A stretch of 38,380 bases of DNA from UBA1858 sp964636225 (GTDB lineage: Bacteria > Pseudomonadota > Gammaproteobacteria > UBA4575). Both the position numbers and the translations under genes were made by a program. Under the pieces are notes generated by a model. That model did not search any database, was not told the DNA's origin, and saw nothing but the letters and a program-made list of their open reading frames with translations. Shown here one piece after another: positions 30,930-38,380 of this stretch (the first letter of the stretch is position 1; the number at the start of each line of letters is the position of its first letter). The stretch covers positions 1-38,380 of the forward strand of contig CAZWQM010000015.1 in the NCBI GenBank assembly GCA_964636225.1, read 5' to 3'.

Positions 30930-32105
30930 TTGAACACACTAATGTCAACCTATGCTCGCAAAGACATCACCTTCACCAAAGGTGAAGGTGTATGGCTATG
31001 GGACCAGCATGGCGAAAAATACCTGGATGCCTTGTCCGGCATTGCCGTCTGTGGCCTGGGCCATGCTCATCCCAAAGTAGCTGAAGTTATCTCCCAGCAG
31101 GCGAGCACCTTACTCCATACTTCAAATACTTATCGCATTGAGGCTCAGGAAAAACTGGGTGATAAGCTATGTGCGATCAGCCAGATGGATCGTGCTTTTT
31201 TCTGCAATTCAGGCGCGGAAGCGAATGAAGCAGCGATTAAACTCGCACGCCTTTATGGCCACAAAAAAAATATTCAAATGCCAACTGTGATTGTTTGCGA
31301 AAACAGTTTCCATGGACGAACCATGGCCACTCTAAGTGCTACCGGTAATCCAAAAGTCCAGGCCGGCTTTGAACCGCTGGTAGAAAGCTTTATTCATGTG
31401 CCTTTTAATGACCATAACGCTATTGCAAATCTATGTAAAAACAATACCAACGTGTGCGCCATTCTAGTTGAACCGGTTCAAGGCGAAGGAGGAATACATA
31501 TTCCCGCCGACACGTATCTTCATGAATTGCGCAACATCTGCGATGAATTCAATCTATTACTCATGCTGGATGAAATTCAGACCGGCAATGGTCGTACAGG
31601 CAAATGGTTTGCATGTCAGCATCAACAGGTTTTACCGGATGTGATGACCACTGCCAAAGGACTTGGCAATGGTGTACCCATTGGCGCATGTCTGGCTCGC
31701 GGCGACGCGGCAGAATTATTTGGTCCCGGCTCACACGGAAGTACTTTTGGTGGCAATCCACTCGCCTGTGCAACTGCACTGGAAGTACTTCAAGTCATAG
31801 AGGATGAAGATCTGTTATCCAATGCGACTAACATAGGACAGCAGCTACTCAACCTATTAAAACAAAAGCTTGGTAATCATGCCTTAATTAAAGACATTCG
31901 TGGTCACGGCATGATGATTGGCGTTGAGCTGACAACGCCCTGCGCAAACATTGTTGATCTGGCGCTGGAAAAAAAATTACTAGTGAATGTTACTGCAAAC
32001 ACCGTGATTCGCCTGCTTCCGCCATTGATTACCAATCAGCAACAGGCCGAGTCCATCGCCAACCTCGTTTTTGAATGTGTTGAAGATTTTCAGCGTCAAC
32101 TTTAA
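30930..32105 (+). CDS. argD: Acetylornithine / succinyldiaminopimelate aminotransferase
   Basis: ArgD transfers an amino group from glutamate to N-acetylglutamate semialdehyde to give N-acetylornithine; it may also serve lysine synthesis. It is a PLP enzyme with K243 in TTAKGLGNGVP, D214 in LMLDEIQTG, the cofactor loop CNSGAEANEAAIKLAR and EPVQGEGGI. A TTG at 30930 gives MNTLMSTYAR and 391 aa, which aligns with the common MxxLMxTYxR start; an ATG at 30942 (387 aa) is the alternative, and neither has a clear ribosome binding site. It is followed by argF after 19 bp, forming an arginine operon downstream of the strong terminator. Confidence 0.95.
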   Translation: MNTLMSTYARKDITFTKGEGVWLWDQHGEKYLDALSGIAVCGLGHAHPKVAEVISQQASTLLHTSNTYRIEAQEKLGDKLCAISQMDRAFFCNSGAEANEAAIKLARLYGHKKNIQMPTVIVCENSFHGRTMATLSATGNPKVQAGFEPLVESFIHVPFNDHNAIANLCKNNTNVCAILVEPVQGEGGIHIPADTYLHELRNICDEFNLLLMLDEIQTGNGRTGKWFACQHQQVLPDVMTTAKGLGNGVPIGACLARGDAAELFGPGSHGSTFGGNPLACATALEVLQVIEDEDLLSNATNIGQQLLNLLKQKLGNHALIKDIRGHGMMIGVELTTPCANIVDLALEKKLLVNVTANTVIRLLPPLITNQQQAESIANLVFECVEDFQRQL

Positions 32106-32124
32106 TTATTAATACAGAAAGCTT

Positions 32125-33033
32125 ATGACTCGTCATTTTCTAACTTTACTTGATCTAAGCAGCAATGAATTACGCGCCATTATTCAGCGCGCCAGCGAAC
32201 TTAAAACCATGTTGCACAATGGTCAGTCTTACACGCCATTTCAGAATAAAACGCTGGCCATGTTGTTCGATAAATCTTCCACGCGTACTCGTGTTTCATT
32301 TGAATCCGGTATGGCGCAGTTTGGTGGTCATGCACTGTTTCTATCATCCAAAGACACTCAATTGGGTCGTGGCGAACCAGTGGAAGATACCGCGCGCGTG
32401 TTATCCCGCATGGTGGACATCATCATGATTCGTACCTATGCCCACCAAACTATTGAGCGCTTTGCCAGCGAGGCCACCGTACCAGTGATTAATGGCTTGA
32501 CCGATCTAGTCCATCCCTGTCAATTGCTCGCAGATTTACAAACCTGGTTTGAAAAGCGAGGCGACATAAGAGGTGCTACGGTTACCTGGATTGGCGACGG
32601 CAATAATATGTGCCATTCCTATATTAATGCCGCACGTTTGCTCGACTTTAATCTGCGTATTGGCTGCCCTTCAAGTTACAAGCCTGAAAGCAGTATTGTT
32701 GAAGCCGCTGGTGATCGCGTTTATCTCACCCATGATGCCATGGACGCCGCCAAAGGTTCTGACTTAATTGTCACCGATGTCTGGGCGAGCATGGGTCAGG
32801 AAGAAGAACAAAAGCAGCGCGAAAAAGAATTTGCGGCCTTTCAAGTGAATACCAAACTTATGCAGCAGGCTCATAAAGATGCGCTGTTTATGCACTGCCT
32901 TCCGGCGCACCGTGACGAAGAAGTCACCACCGAAGTTTTAGAAGGCGCGCAAAGCGTGGTCTGGGATGAAGCAGAAAATCGATTGCATGCACAGAAGGCT
33001 TTGATCGAGTTTTTATTACTCACCGCAAACTAG
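32125..33033 (+). CDS. argF: Ornithine carbamoyltransferase
   Basis: ArgF makes citrulline from ornithine and carbamoyl phosphate. The carbamoyl phosphate loop SSTRTR is at residues 51-56, HPCQLLAD at 129-136, the ornithine-site segment DVWASMGQE, and MHCLPAHRDEEVT near the C-terminus. The 302-aa length fits the anabolic trimeric form. It starts 19 bp after argD. Together with argG it completes the ornithine-to-argininosuccinate steps within the window; argH, argB, argC and argJ are elsewhere. Confidence 0.97.
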   Translation: MTRHFLTLLDLSSNELRAIIQRASELKTMLHNGQSYTPFQNKTLAMLFDKSSTRTRVSFESGMAQFGGHALFLSSKDTQLGRGEPVEDTARVLSRMVDIIMIRTYAHQTIERFASEATVPVINGLTDLVHPCQLLADLQTWFEKRGDIRGATVTWIGDGNNMCHSYINAARLLDFNLRIGCPSSYKPESSIVEAAGDRVYLTHDAMDAAKGSDLIVTDVWASMGQEEEQKQREKEFAAFQVNTKLMQQAHKDALFMHCLPAHRDEEVTTEVLEGAQSVVWDEAENRLHAQKALIEFLLLTAN

Positions 33034-33060
33034 TTGTTAAAGATTTACTTGGCTGACCGA

Positions 33061-34200
33061 TTAATTATTTATAATAATAATCGAATTCGGGTAAAAGTTT
33101 AGCCAGGCAAAAGAAAAATATACGCCGCGATCCACTTTGGTCAATTGAGTACCAGCAAGCTCACCGACCGTTGCCAGCCCAAACATATTCCAGCGCGAAC
33201 GCGTTTGAGTATCGATAATTTCATTGTCAACAAACTCAAAATCAAGCACACGCCCATCCACCTCACGCGAATACACCGCCGCAGACAATACGTCATGCGA
33301 TTCATGAATGCGACTTTCATCTACCGCCGAGGCCATACCTGCCTGGCTAATCACCAGAACATTCAAGTTACCAATCATAGTCTGCAGTACGGGATGAGAA
33401 TTCAGACCTGAAAGAGGAAACGCGACAACATGCTCAGCACTCACCACACCCAATACACGTTGCATGGCAGGCAATCGATTGTCATAGGGCTTTCTAAAAA
33501 ACCACGCGACAGGCAAATCGCGAGAATCATAATGCACATAGGGATTGATACCGTATTTCTTATCAAACCCAGTTTCCCGCGAAAGCACTTCTCCTTCTGG
33601 GTAAGCCGATTTAAATTGCTCAAATGAAACAATTTGTGAGGGAAGTAATTTCAGTTCTTCACCTATATAGCGCCCCACTACAGCTTCGCCTGTGAACTGC
33701 AACCACCAGGAGTCGCTTTGGCGGTCATACATCACCAGATTATTTGCATACACTTTTCCCGAAGTTCCAAAGTCCAGTAGCTGGCCTTCAAGTCTTCTGG
33801 AAAACACCATGGCCCCATTGCATAACGGACAATATGTAATAGAGATTTCCAGATCATCCAGCTGATCATTAACAATTTCGTGGTACATCAATATCTGTAG
33901 CGGGTATGCTCTTGTTACTCCATGATGCGTAAACACAATCACAGGCTCCCGCGCATCCAGCCACGCAGCCGCCTGCTCGACTGAAACAAAGTTTGGTTGA
34001 TCAATCGAAGGGATTCCGTCCTTGCCAGCCCCCCCTTCAATCACCTCGGCCAATTCAATGCTTGTTTTTGAAAAGTCAGTATTTTTCCAGACCTCCATAT
34101 CTGGAAAAAGCGGGTCCGCTACGACGCACTGCTGCAGTAGAACACAGACAAAAGCCAGACATGCAATCCTCGCCACAATCGTTTTACGCAAATTTTTCAT
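33061..34200 (-). CDS. DUF3179 domain-containing exported protein
   Basis: The 379-aa product starts with a signal peptide (MKNLRKTIVARIACLAFVCV, then a VVA-type cleavage site before DP). The body has the DUF3179 hallmarks: AWLDAREPVIVFTHHGVTRAYPLQILMYHEIVND, ISITYCPLCNGAMVFSRRL and FGTSGKVYANNLVMYDRQSDSWWLQFTGEAV. The paired cysteines in TYCPLC resemble a thiol or metal site. The biochemical role of the family is unknown. The start at 34200 is preferred because the extra residues from 34248 would spoil the signal peptide. A possible lipoprotein reading (LLQQC) lacks a proper lipobox. It is divergent from the alanine symporter and convergent with argF. Confidence 0.82.
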   Translation of the reverse strand: MKNLRKTIVARIACLAFVCVLLQQCVVADPLFPDMEVWKNTDFSKTSIELAEVIEGGAGKDGIPSIDQPNFVSVEQAAAWLDAREPVIVFTHHGVTRAYPLQILMYHEIVNDQLDDLEISITYCPLCNGAMVFSRRLEGQLLDFGTSGKVYANNLVMYDRQSDSWWLQFTGEAVVGRYIGEELKLLPSQIVSFEQFKSAYPEGEVLSRETGFDKKYGINPYVHYDSRDLPVAWFFRKPYDNRLPAMQRVLGVVSAEHVVAFPLSGLNSHPVLQTMIGNLNVLVISQAGMASAVDESRIHESHDVLSAAVYSREVDGRVLDFEFVDNEIIDTQTRSRWNMFGLATVGELAGTQLTKVDRGVYFSFAWLNFYPNSIIIINN

Positions 34201-34289
34201 CTGTATTCCATCAAACAAAGGTTGATTTAGTCCGGCAATCTCCTGCATGCTAGCAAAACAATAATAAATACAGTAGCAACGGAGGAAAC

Positions 34290-35627
34290 ATGGAAGCGAT
34301 CACGTCCTTACTAAACACCCTCAGTTTATTTATATGGGGCCCATTTACACTGGTGCTCATTTTGGGTGTTGGCACCTACCTGACCCTTGGACTCAAGCTT
34401 ATACCCTGGCGTAAAACCATTCCCTATGCATTTTCTTTACTTTTCAAGGGAAGAAAAGGGGAAGGTGAAGGTGAAATATCTCCGTTTCAGGCATTAATGA
34501 CCGCCATGTCGGCCACCATCGGCACCGGGAATATCGCCGGTGTGGCCGCCGCAATCTTCATTGGTGGACCGGGCGCCATTTTCTGGATGTGGATAACAGC
34601 ACTGGTTGGTATGGCGACCAAATATGGAGAAGCCGTACTCGCAGTTAAATATCGCGAAACAGATGCACTGGGAAATCACGTTGGCGGCCCCATGTATTAC
34701 ATCAAGAATGGTCTGGGTAGTCATTGGGCCTGGTTAGGATTTTTATTTGCATTATTTGGCACTATTGCTGCCTTTGGTATTGGCAACATGGTGCAGTCAA
34801 ACTCCGTGGCAGATGCCTTGCAATCCAACTTTAATATTGACCAGAAAGTTACCGGTGCCGTGATTGCAATACTCGCGGGCATGGTGATTTTAGGCGGCAT
34901 TAAACGTATCGGTTTAGTCGCGGGAAAGCTTGTTCCCTTTATGGCAATTGCCTATATTGCAGGCTCACTGATCATTATTATCAGCAACATTACAGAAGTC
35001 CCTGCGGCGTTAAAGTTAATTGTAGAAAGCGCCTTTAATGGCAGTGCTGCGACGGGCGGATTCGCCGGTGCCGGCATCATGATGGCTATTCAAATGGGTG
35101 TGGCACGCGGTATTTTTTCCAACGAAGCTGGTTTGGGTAGCGCGCCCATAGCCCATGCTGCAGCACAAACTGACAGTCCGGTGCGTCAAGGCACCATTGG
35201 TATGCTGGGCACTTTCATTGACACTCTTATTGTCTGCACTATGACAGCCCTGGTGATTATTATTAGCGGCCAATGGACCAGCGGTGAAACCGGAGCCAGC
35301 TTATCAACTCTGGCATATGGCAGCGCTATTCCATTCGGTGAATACATCATTACATTTGGCCTGGTGATATTTGCTTTCACAACCATCCTCGGCTGGAGTT
35401 ATTACGGTGAGCGTTGCGCAGAATATATCTTCGGTGAAAAGATCATTCTTCCCTACCGGGTATTATGGGTAGCGGCAGCATTTTTTGGCGCATTCCAGAA
35501 AGTGAATTTCATCTGGTTACTGGCTGATGTAATGAATGGCTTCATGGCAATACCTAATCTGATCGCTCTGGCGCTGTTAAGCCCAGTCATTTTCAAAGTT
35601 ACTCAGGAATATTTTTCCAAGGATTAG
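34290..35627 (+). CDS. AGCS-family sodium:alanine/glycine symporter
   Basis: This 445-aa transporter has about 10-11 membrane helices and the AGCS signature GTGNIAGVA (residues 78-86). Other family segments are GGPGAIFWMWITALVGMATKYGEAVLAVKYRE, GGPMYYIKNGLG, ARGIFSNEAGLGSAPIAHAAAQ and FAFTTILGWSYYGERCAEYIFG. It should import alanine or glycine with sodium. GGAGGA lies 3 nt before the ATG (GGAGG at 4-5 nt spacing), a strong ribosome binding site. nadC starts 5 bp after its stop. A sodium-coupled carrier suits a marine or brackish habitat but does not prove it. Confidence 0.95.
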   Translation: MEAITSLLNTLSLFIWGPFTLVLILGVGTYLTLGLKLIPWRKTIPYAFSLLFKGRKGEGEGEISPFQALMTAMSATIGTGNIAGVAAAIFIGGPGAIFWMWITALVGMATKYGEAVLAVKYRETDALGNHVGGPMYYIKNGLGSHWAWLGFLFALFGTIAAFGIGNMVQSNSVADALQSNFNIDQKVTGAVIAILAGMVILGGIKRIGLVAGKLVPFMAIAYIAGSLIIIISNITEVPAALKLIVESAFNGSAATGGFAGAGIMMAIQMGVARGIFSNEAGLGSAPIAHAAAQTDSPVRQGTIGMLGTFIDTLIVCTMTALVIIISGQWTSGETGASLSTLAYGSAIPFGEYIITFGLVIFAFTTILGWSYYGERCAEYIFGEKIILPYRVLWVAAAFFGAFQKVNFIWLLADVMNGFMAIPNLIALALLSPVIFKVTQEYFSKD

Positions 35628-35632
35628 AATTT

Positions 35633-36481
35633 TTGCACAGGCACGACGCACAAGCAGTCGCAACTATAAGTGAGTCTGTTCGCATCGCGCTGGCCGAGGA
35701 TATCGGCTCGGGTGATGTGAGCGCGGCTTTATGCGACCCAACCCCAGTTAACGCCAAAGTCATATGCCGTGAAACGGCAACACTTTGCGGGCAGGACTGG
35801 TTTGATGAGACATTCAAACAGCTGGATACCAGCATTTGTGTGGAATGGATTCGCAATGATGGTGAAATCATGCATCCCGGTAACGAAGTATGTAAGATAA
35901 CCGGCAGTGCGCGTTCCATACTTAAAGGCGAGAGAACGGCACTAAACTTTCTTCAAACACTTTCAGGAACCGCAACTGCCACTAAAAAATTATTGCATCG
36001 ATTGAAAGGCACTAACGCACAATTGCTGGACACGCGAAAAACAATTCCAGGATTACGTTATGCACAAAAATATGCAGTCTCCTGTGCAGGTGGTACAAAT
36101 CACCGCATGGGTTTGTACGATGCGTATCTCATCAAGGAAAATCATATTGCGGAATGCGGATCTATCAGCAAAGCAGTTACTCAAGCCCGACAACAGCATC
36201 CAGAACTTAAAATAGAAGTGGAAGTAGAAACGCTGCAACAATTAAAAGAAGCTATGGAATGTCAGGCAAATGTAGCACTGCTGGATAATTTCAATTTAGA
36301 AGAAGTCAAACGGGCCGTTGAAACCAGTCAAAACAAAATCAAACTGGAAGTCTCAGGCAACATCACCATGAACAATATAAATCAATATGCCATGCTAGGT
36401 GTGGACTACATTTCAGTAGGCGCACTTACCAAACACCTGCAGGCTGTAGATTTCTCCATGTTATTTAACACCCAGACATAG
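35633..36481 (+). CDS. nadC: Nicotinate-nucleotide pyrophosphorylase (carboxylating)
   Basis: NadC converts quinolinate and PRPP to nicotinate mononucleotide in de novo NAD synthesis. Key motifs are AEDIGSGDVS near the N-terminus, ERTALNFLQTLSGTAT, DTRKTIPGLR at 133-142, GGTNHRMGLYDAYLIKENH at 153-171, and VEVETLQQL and GVDYISVGALTK in the barrel. The 282-aa length is normal. The start is TTG with AAGGA about 9 nt upstream, only 5 bp past the symporter stop, so the two are probably translated from one mRNA. No functional reason for that pairing is apparent. Confidence 0.96.
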   Translation: MHRHDAQAVATISESVRIALAEDIGSGDVSAALCDPTPVNAKVICRETATLCGQDWFDETFKQLDTSICVEWIRNDGEIMHPGNEVCKITGSARSILKGERTALNFLQTLSGTATATKKLLHRLKGTNAQLLDTRKTIPGLRYAQKYAVSCAGGTNHRMGLYDAYLIKENHIAECGSISKAVTQARQQHPELKIEVEVETLQQLKEAMECQANVALLDNFNLEEVKRAVETSQNKIKLEVSGNITMNNINQYAMLGVDYISVGALTKHLQAVDFSMLFNTQT

Positions 36482-36563
36482 TAACCACTACAAGTTCACT
36501 CACCCCCTGAAGAGCAAGTTCCAAATAATCACGCTTTGCCGCATTCAGTTCAATAGCAGTCAT
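36465..36563 (-). other. Doubtful 32-codon frame at the nadC 3' end
   Basis: A minus-strand frame of 32 codons begins MTAIELNAAKRDYLEL and ends VVVTMSGC. It has ordinary codon use and overlaps the nadC 3' end by 17 bp. Its GGGA is too close to the ATG to be a good ribosome binding site. It could be the remnant of a gene in the decayed region or chance. Confidence 0.15.
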
Positions 36564-36615
36564 TTTCCCGCGGAGTAGAGATAACTAAATTGTCCCTATT
36601 CTATATAAAAGGAAC

Positions 36616-36651
36616 AAAAAAAACGATTAATGAGCAGGCATTATTTGCTCA
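36616..36651 (-). terminator. Possible intrinsic terminator after the CDF remnant
   Basis: On the minus strand TGAGCA-9 nt-TGCTCA (complement of 36631-36651) forms a 6-bp stem. It is followed after 7 nt by eight T (complement of 36616-36623). The distance between stem and T-run makes it a weak call. Confidence 0.45.
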
Positions 36652-36677
36652 CATCAGGATAATTAATGGTCACAATT

Positions 36678-36956
36678 CTATGCAAGATTTTTTAAGATGC
36701 GAGGTAAATAAGGATGTTTCGTATCAGCAGGCTTTGCCGAATGACGAATGACAAACCATGCGATGATATTATTGACGATTTCTGTAAAGGAATGAGCAGC
36801 ATCACTTAGAATCGCTAATGAGCCAGTACTCACACCAACAACAACTTTAATCGTTAATACTGTTAGGTTTGCGATTCCCTCAATGAGAAGCACTCGTAGA
36901 ATTTTATTGTCACGCTGATCCATATCACTATCATAATCAATTTTATGAATGTCCAC
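36678..36956 (-). pseudogene. Truncated cation diffusion facilitator (CDF) transporter remnant
   Basis: The 92-aa frame matches only the first two helices of a CDF metal-cation/proton antiporter: RVLLIEGIANLTVLTIKVVVGVSTGSLAILSDAAHSFTEIVNNIIAWFVIRHSAKPAD, then THPYLPRILKNLA where intact proteins have HPYGxxKFENLA. It ends there, before four further helices and the cytoplasmic domain. The usual HxxxD metal site in helix 2 reads HSFTE. Both points indicate loss of function. The start is GTG with no good ribosome binding site. No C-terminal remainder is visible downstream. Confidence 0.75.
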
Positions 36957-37047
36957 TTTGTATCTTTATAGCCTCATTTAGATCAGCGCTATATTAATAT
37001 ATTTTGTTTTATTAATATTCTAACAGTTCGCTAAAAACCCACAGAAA

Positions 37048-37383
37048 TTATAACAACCACATCCAATTCATCACCAATTGTCGAGTTTGATCAGACAATT
37101 CAAATTGAGCCGACCTCATGGTCTTCTGCTGCATTACAATCGCGCGATCCGCTATTTGATCGCTGTGCACAACATCTGAAACACGCAATTTAACTAAATC
37201 ACAGGCTCTTAGTTTGCTATCAATAGAGAGGTTAAATAATGCAAGCTCACGAATTTTATCCGTTAGCTGCAAACAAATACGAATACCCCAGATTTCTTTC
37301 AACTTAAGGGGAGGTTTTTGCCCGATAATCTTTCATTTATTCCACGGCGTCCTTTTTGGTGTATAGCAACTCGATTTATTCAT
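37048..37383 (-). pseudogene. Tyrosine recombinase (phage-integrase/XerD-like) pseudogene
   Basis: Starting at the ATG at 37383, preceded by AGGAAAGG, the frame reads MNKSSCYTPKRTPWNK, then TGA (complement of 37333-37335). It continues in the same frame as KIIGQKPPLKLKEIWGIRICLQLTDKIRELALFNLSIDSKLRACDLVKLRVSDV and AIVMQQKTMRSAQFELSDQTRQLV before ending at VMNWMWLL. This matches the N-terminal half of the short (about 190 aa) stand-alone tyrosine recombinases that begin TPxRTPWNKG and include ALFNLAIDSKLRGCDLVxLRV. Only the first catalytic-arginine region (SKLRACDLV) survives; the HxxR and Tyr parts are gone. So it carries a nonsense mutation and a 3' truncation. Confidence 0.82.
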
Positions 37384-37483
37384 GTCCTTTCCTATTTATT
37401 TTTAGGCGACATGTATTTTCAATATAAACAATAATATTTAATGTTATGATATTCGCGAATTCAGCATCGCTATATAACCAAAT

Positions 37484-38290
37484 CTATCCACTATCACTCA
37501 ATAATATTTTTGCCTGCTCCCAGTATTGATCAAGTTCTTGCTCTGTAAGATCAATAATTTTCTTATCCTGCTGTTCAACCAGTCTTTCCATAGTTCTGAA
37601 ACGGCCCTCAAATTTTGAATTGGATTGTTGCAGTGCAACGTCTGCATCAACATTCATATGCCGGCAAAGGTTTATGACTGAAAATAATACATCACCCACT
37701 TCATCCTGAATGCGCTGCTTATCTTGATGAGTTTGAATTGCCTCATTCAATTCACTCACTTCTTCTTTAATTTTTTCAAGCACACCCTGTACATTTGGCC
37801 AGTCAAAATTCACTTTAGCGGCTTTCTTTTGTAATTTGCGTGCTCTTATTAATGCTGGCAGCCCCAAGGCTACATTAGCCAGGGCTGATGTATCCTGCAA
37901 AGACCCTCCTTTATCCACACGTTCCTGCTTTTTGATTGACTCCCAGTCCTGCTTGCCTTGTTCTGTTTGTTGTTGCGTGCCAAATACATGAGGGTGACGA
38001 CGTACCATTTTTTTACAAATAGCAGTGACTACATCATCAAAATTAAAATGATTGGTTTCATTGGCTATCTGCGCGTGATAAACAACCTGCAAAAGTAAAT
38101 CACCCAGCTCATCACACAGGTCTTGCATATCATTCCGAGATATAGCTTCGGCTACCTCGTAAGCCTCTTCGATGGTATAGGGCGCAATGGTTTCAAAGCT
38201 TTGCTGCTTATCCCAGGGGCACCCGGTTCGCGTATCGCGCAGCGCGCGCATAATCTCAAGCAGATCCTCGATGTATTTTTTATTACTCAT
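37484..38290 (-). CDS. mazG: Nucleoside triphosphate pyrophosphohydrolase MazG
   Basis: MazG hydrolyses NTPs and dNTPs to monophosphates and pyrophosphate, cleaning abnormal nucleotides and lowering (p)ppGpp effects. The all-alpha fold repeats twice. The N-terminal copy is CPWDKQQSFETIAPYTIEEAYEVAEAI with the metal-binding EExxE (41-45) and DELGDLLLQVVYHAQIA (ExxD at 61-64). The C-terminal copy is KIKEEVSELNEAI and DEVGDVLFSVINLCRHMNVDAD. The length of 268 aa fits. The ATG is at 38290. The 90 bp to the right edge show no feature that I can call. Confidence 0.95.
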   Translation of the reverse strand: MSNKKYIEDLLEIMRALRDTRTGCPWDKQQSFETIAPYTIEEAYEVAEAISRNDMQDLCDELGDLLLQVVYHAQIANETNHFNFDDVVTAICKKMVRRHPHVFGTQQQTEQGKQDWESIKKQERVDKGGSLQDTSALANVALGLPALIRARKLQKKAAKVNFDWPNVQGVLEKIKEEVSELNEAIQTHQDKQRIQDEVGDVLFSVINLCRHMNVDADVALQQSNSKFEGRFRTMERLVEQQDKKIIDLTEQELDQYWEQAKILLSDSG

Positions 38291-38380
38291 ATATTGGTCA
38301 CTTGGCTATTTGAATAAGTATCGCCTGACCAGTGTATATAAAACCTTTAGCAGTGAAAATCTTAAGTCGAATTCTGCGCT

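Larger units (their letters stand above)
36482..37483. other. Decayed accessory region between nadC and mazG
   Basis: About 1 kb separates nadC from mazG. It contains only gene fragments on the minus strand: a truncated CDF transporter and a tyrosine-recombinase pseudogene with an in-frame stop. The base composition is more AT-rich than the flanking genes, and the spacers between fragments (36482-36677, 36957-37047, 37384-37483) show no intact gene. The pattern is what remains after insertion and loss of accessory DNA. Confidence 0.7.

Noticed and set aside
30917..30930. ARG box upstream of argD
   Set aside because: Only one half-site (TGAAT) matches; the second half (TACTT) does not, so I do not call an operator.
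36482..37483. Toxin-antitoxin or defence module in the nadC-mazG gap
   Set aside because: Only a truncated CDF frame and a broken recombinase are visible. mazG here is the housekeeping pyrophosphohydrolase, not the MazF/MazE system.
1..38380. CRISPR array, tRNA, rRNA or intact insertion sequence
   Set aside because: Reading by eye found no regularly spaced repeats, no cloverleaf with a CCA-type end and no transposase frame. A computed scan could still reveal a weak case.

Overview
This is a chromosomal stretch of a gammaproteobacterium with moderate G+C (mid-40s percent, judged by eye). The main evidence is gene order. gyrA-mtnA-mtaD-ubiG-gph-SDR is the arrangement I know from Pseudomonas aeruginosa, and yciK/rluB/yciO/yciB/yciI relatives lie close together as near the E. 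coli trp region. Other proteobacterial markers are EfpL, RNase T, MlaA and GrxD. I cannot name a genus from sequence alone. Nearly all of the window is compact housekeeping DNA. I see no tRNA, rRNA, CRISPR array, intact insertion sequence or prophage.

Layout. 1-4255: surface-polysaccharide genes (EpsB/TIGR03013-type sugar transferase, divergent from a nucleotide-sugar dehydrogenase and a nucleotide-sugar epimerase), probably the edge of a larger exopolysaccharide locus to the left. 4268-9141 (minus): serC, gyrA, mtnA. 9201-13955 (plus): mtaD, ubiG, gph, rmuC and an SDR, the last four overlapping or abutting. 13956-14529: a 574-bp gap with small inverted repeats and a broken lysine-rich mini-gene, followed by a 68-aa membrane protein. 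14797-19726 (minus): yciO, an S2P-type protease, trpS, scpA, scpB and rluB. 19853-21635 (plus): yciB, yciI and a PpiC-type lipoprotein, then an unrecognised 53-aa gene with a very strong ribosome binding site. 21951-24806 (minus): argG, mlaA and a zinc-ribbon/PH-like protein of unknown function. 24903-26223 (plus): rnt and efpL. 26286-30050 (minus): an orphan hydantoinase-B protein, an N-acetylglutaminylglutamine-type amidotransferase and grxD. 30168-33033 (plus): a 25-aa membrane microprotein, a urate-oxidase-N-type membrane protein, then argD and argF. 33061-34200 (minus): a DUF3179 protein. 34290-36481 (plus): a sodium:alanine symporter closely coupled to nadC. 36482-37483: about 1 kb of decayed accessory DNA (truncated CDF transporter, tyrosine-recombinase pseudogene). 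37484-38290 (minus): mazG.

Functional links. argG, argD and argF are three arginine-biosynthesis genes spread over about 9 kb, and an ARG-box-like palindrome abuts the argG -10. mtaD and mtnA are divergent and fit methylthioadenosine salvage through deamination. scpA-scpB is the condensin accessory pair.

I found no complete novel system. The points most worth following are the two unannotated small genes (25 and 53 aa), the zinc-ribbon/PH-like protein, the hyuB-amidotransferase pair that lacks both usual partners, a TrpRS with a likely iron-sulfur cysteine motif, the 13-bp perfect hairpin ahead of rluB, and the recombinase/CDF gene graveyard beside mazG.
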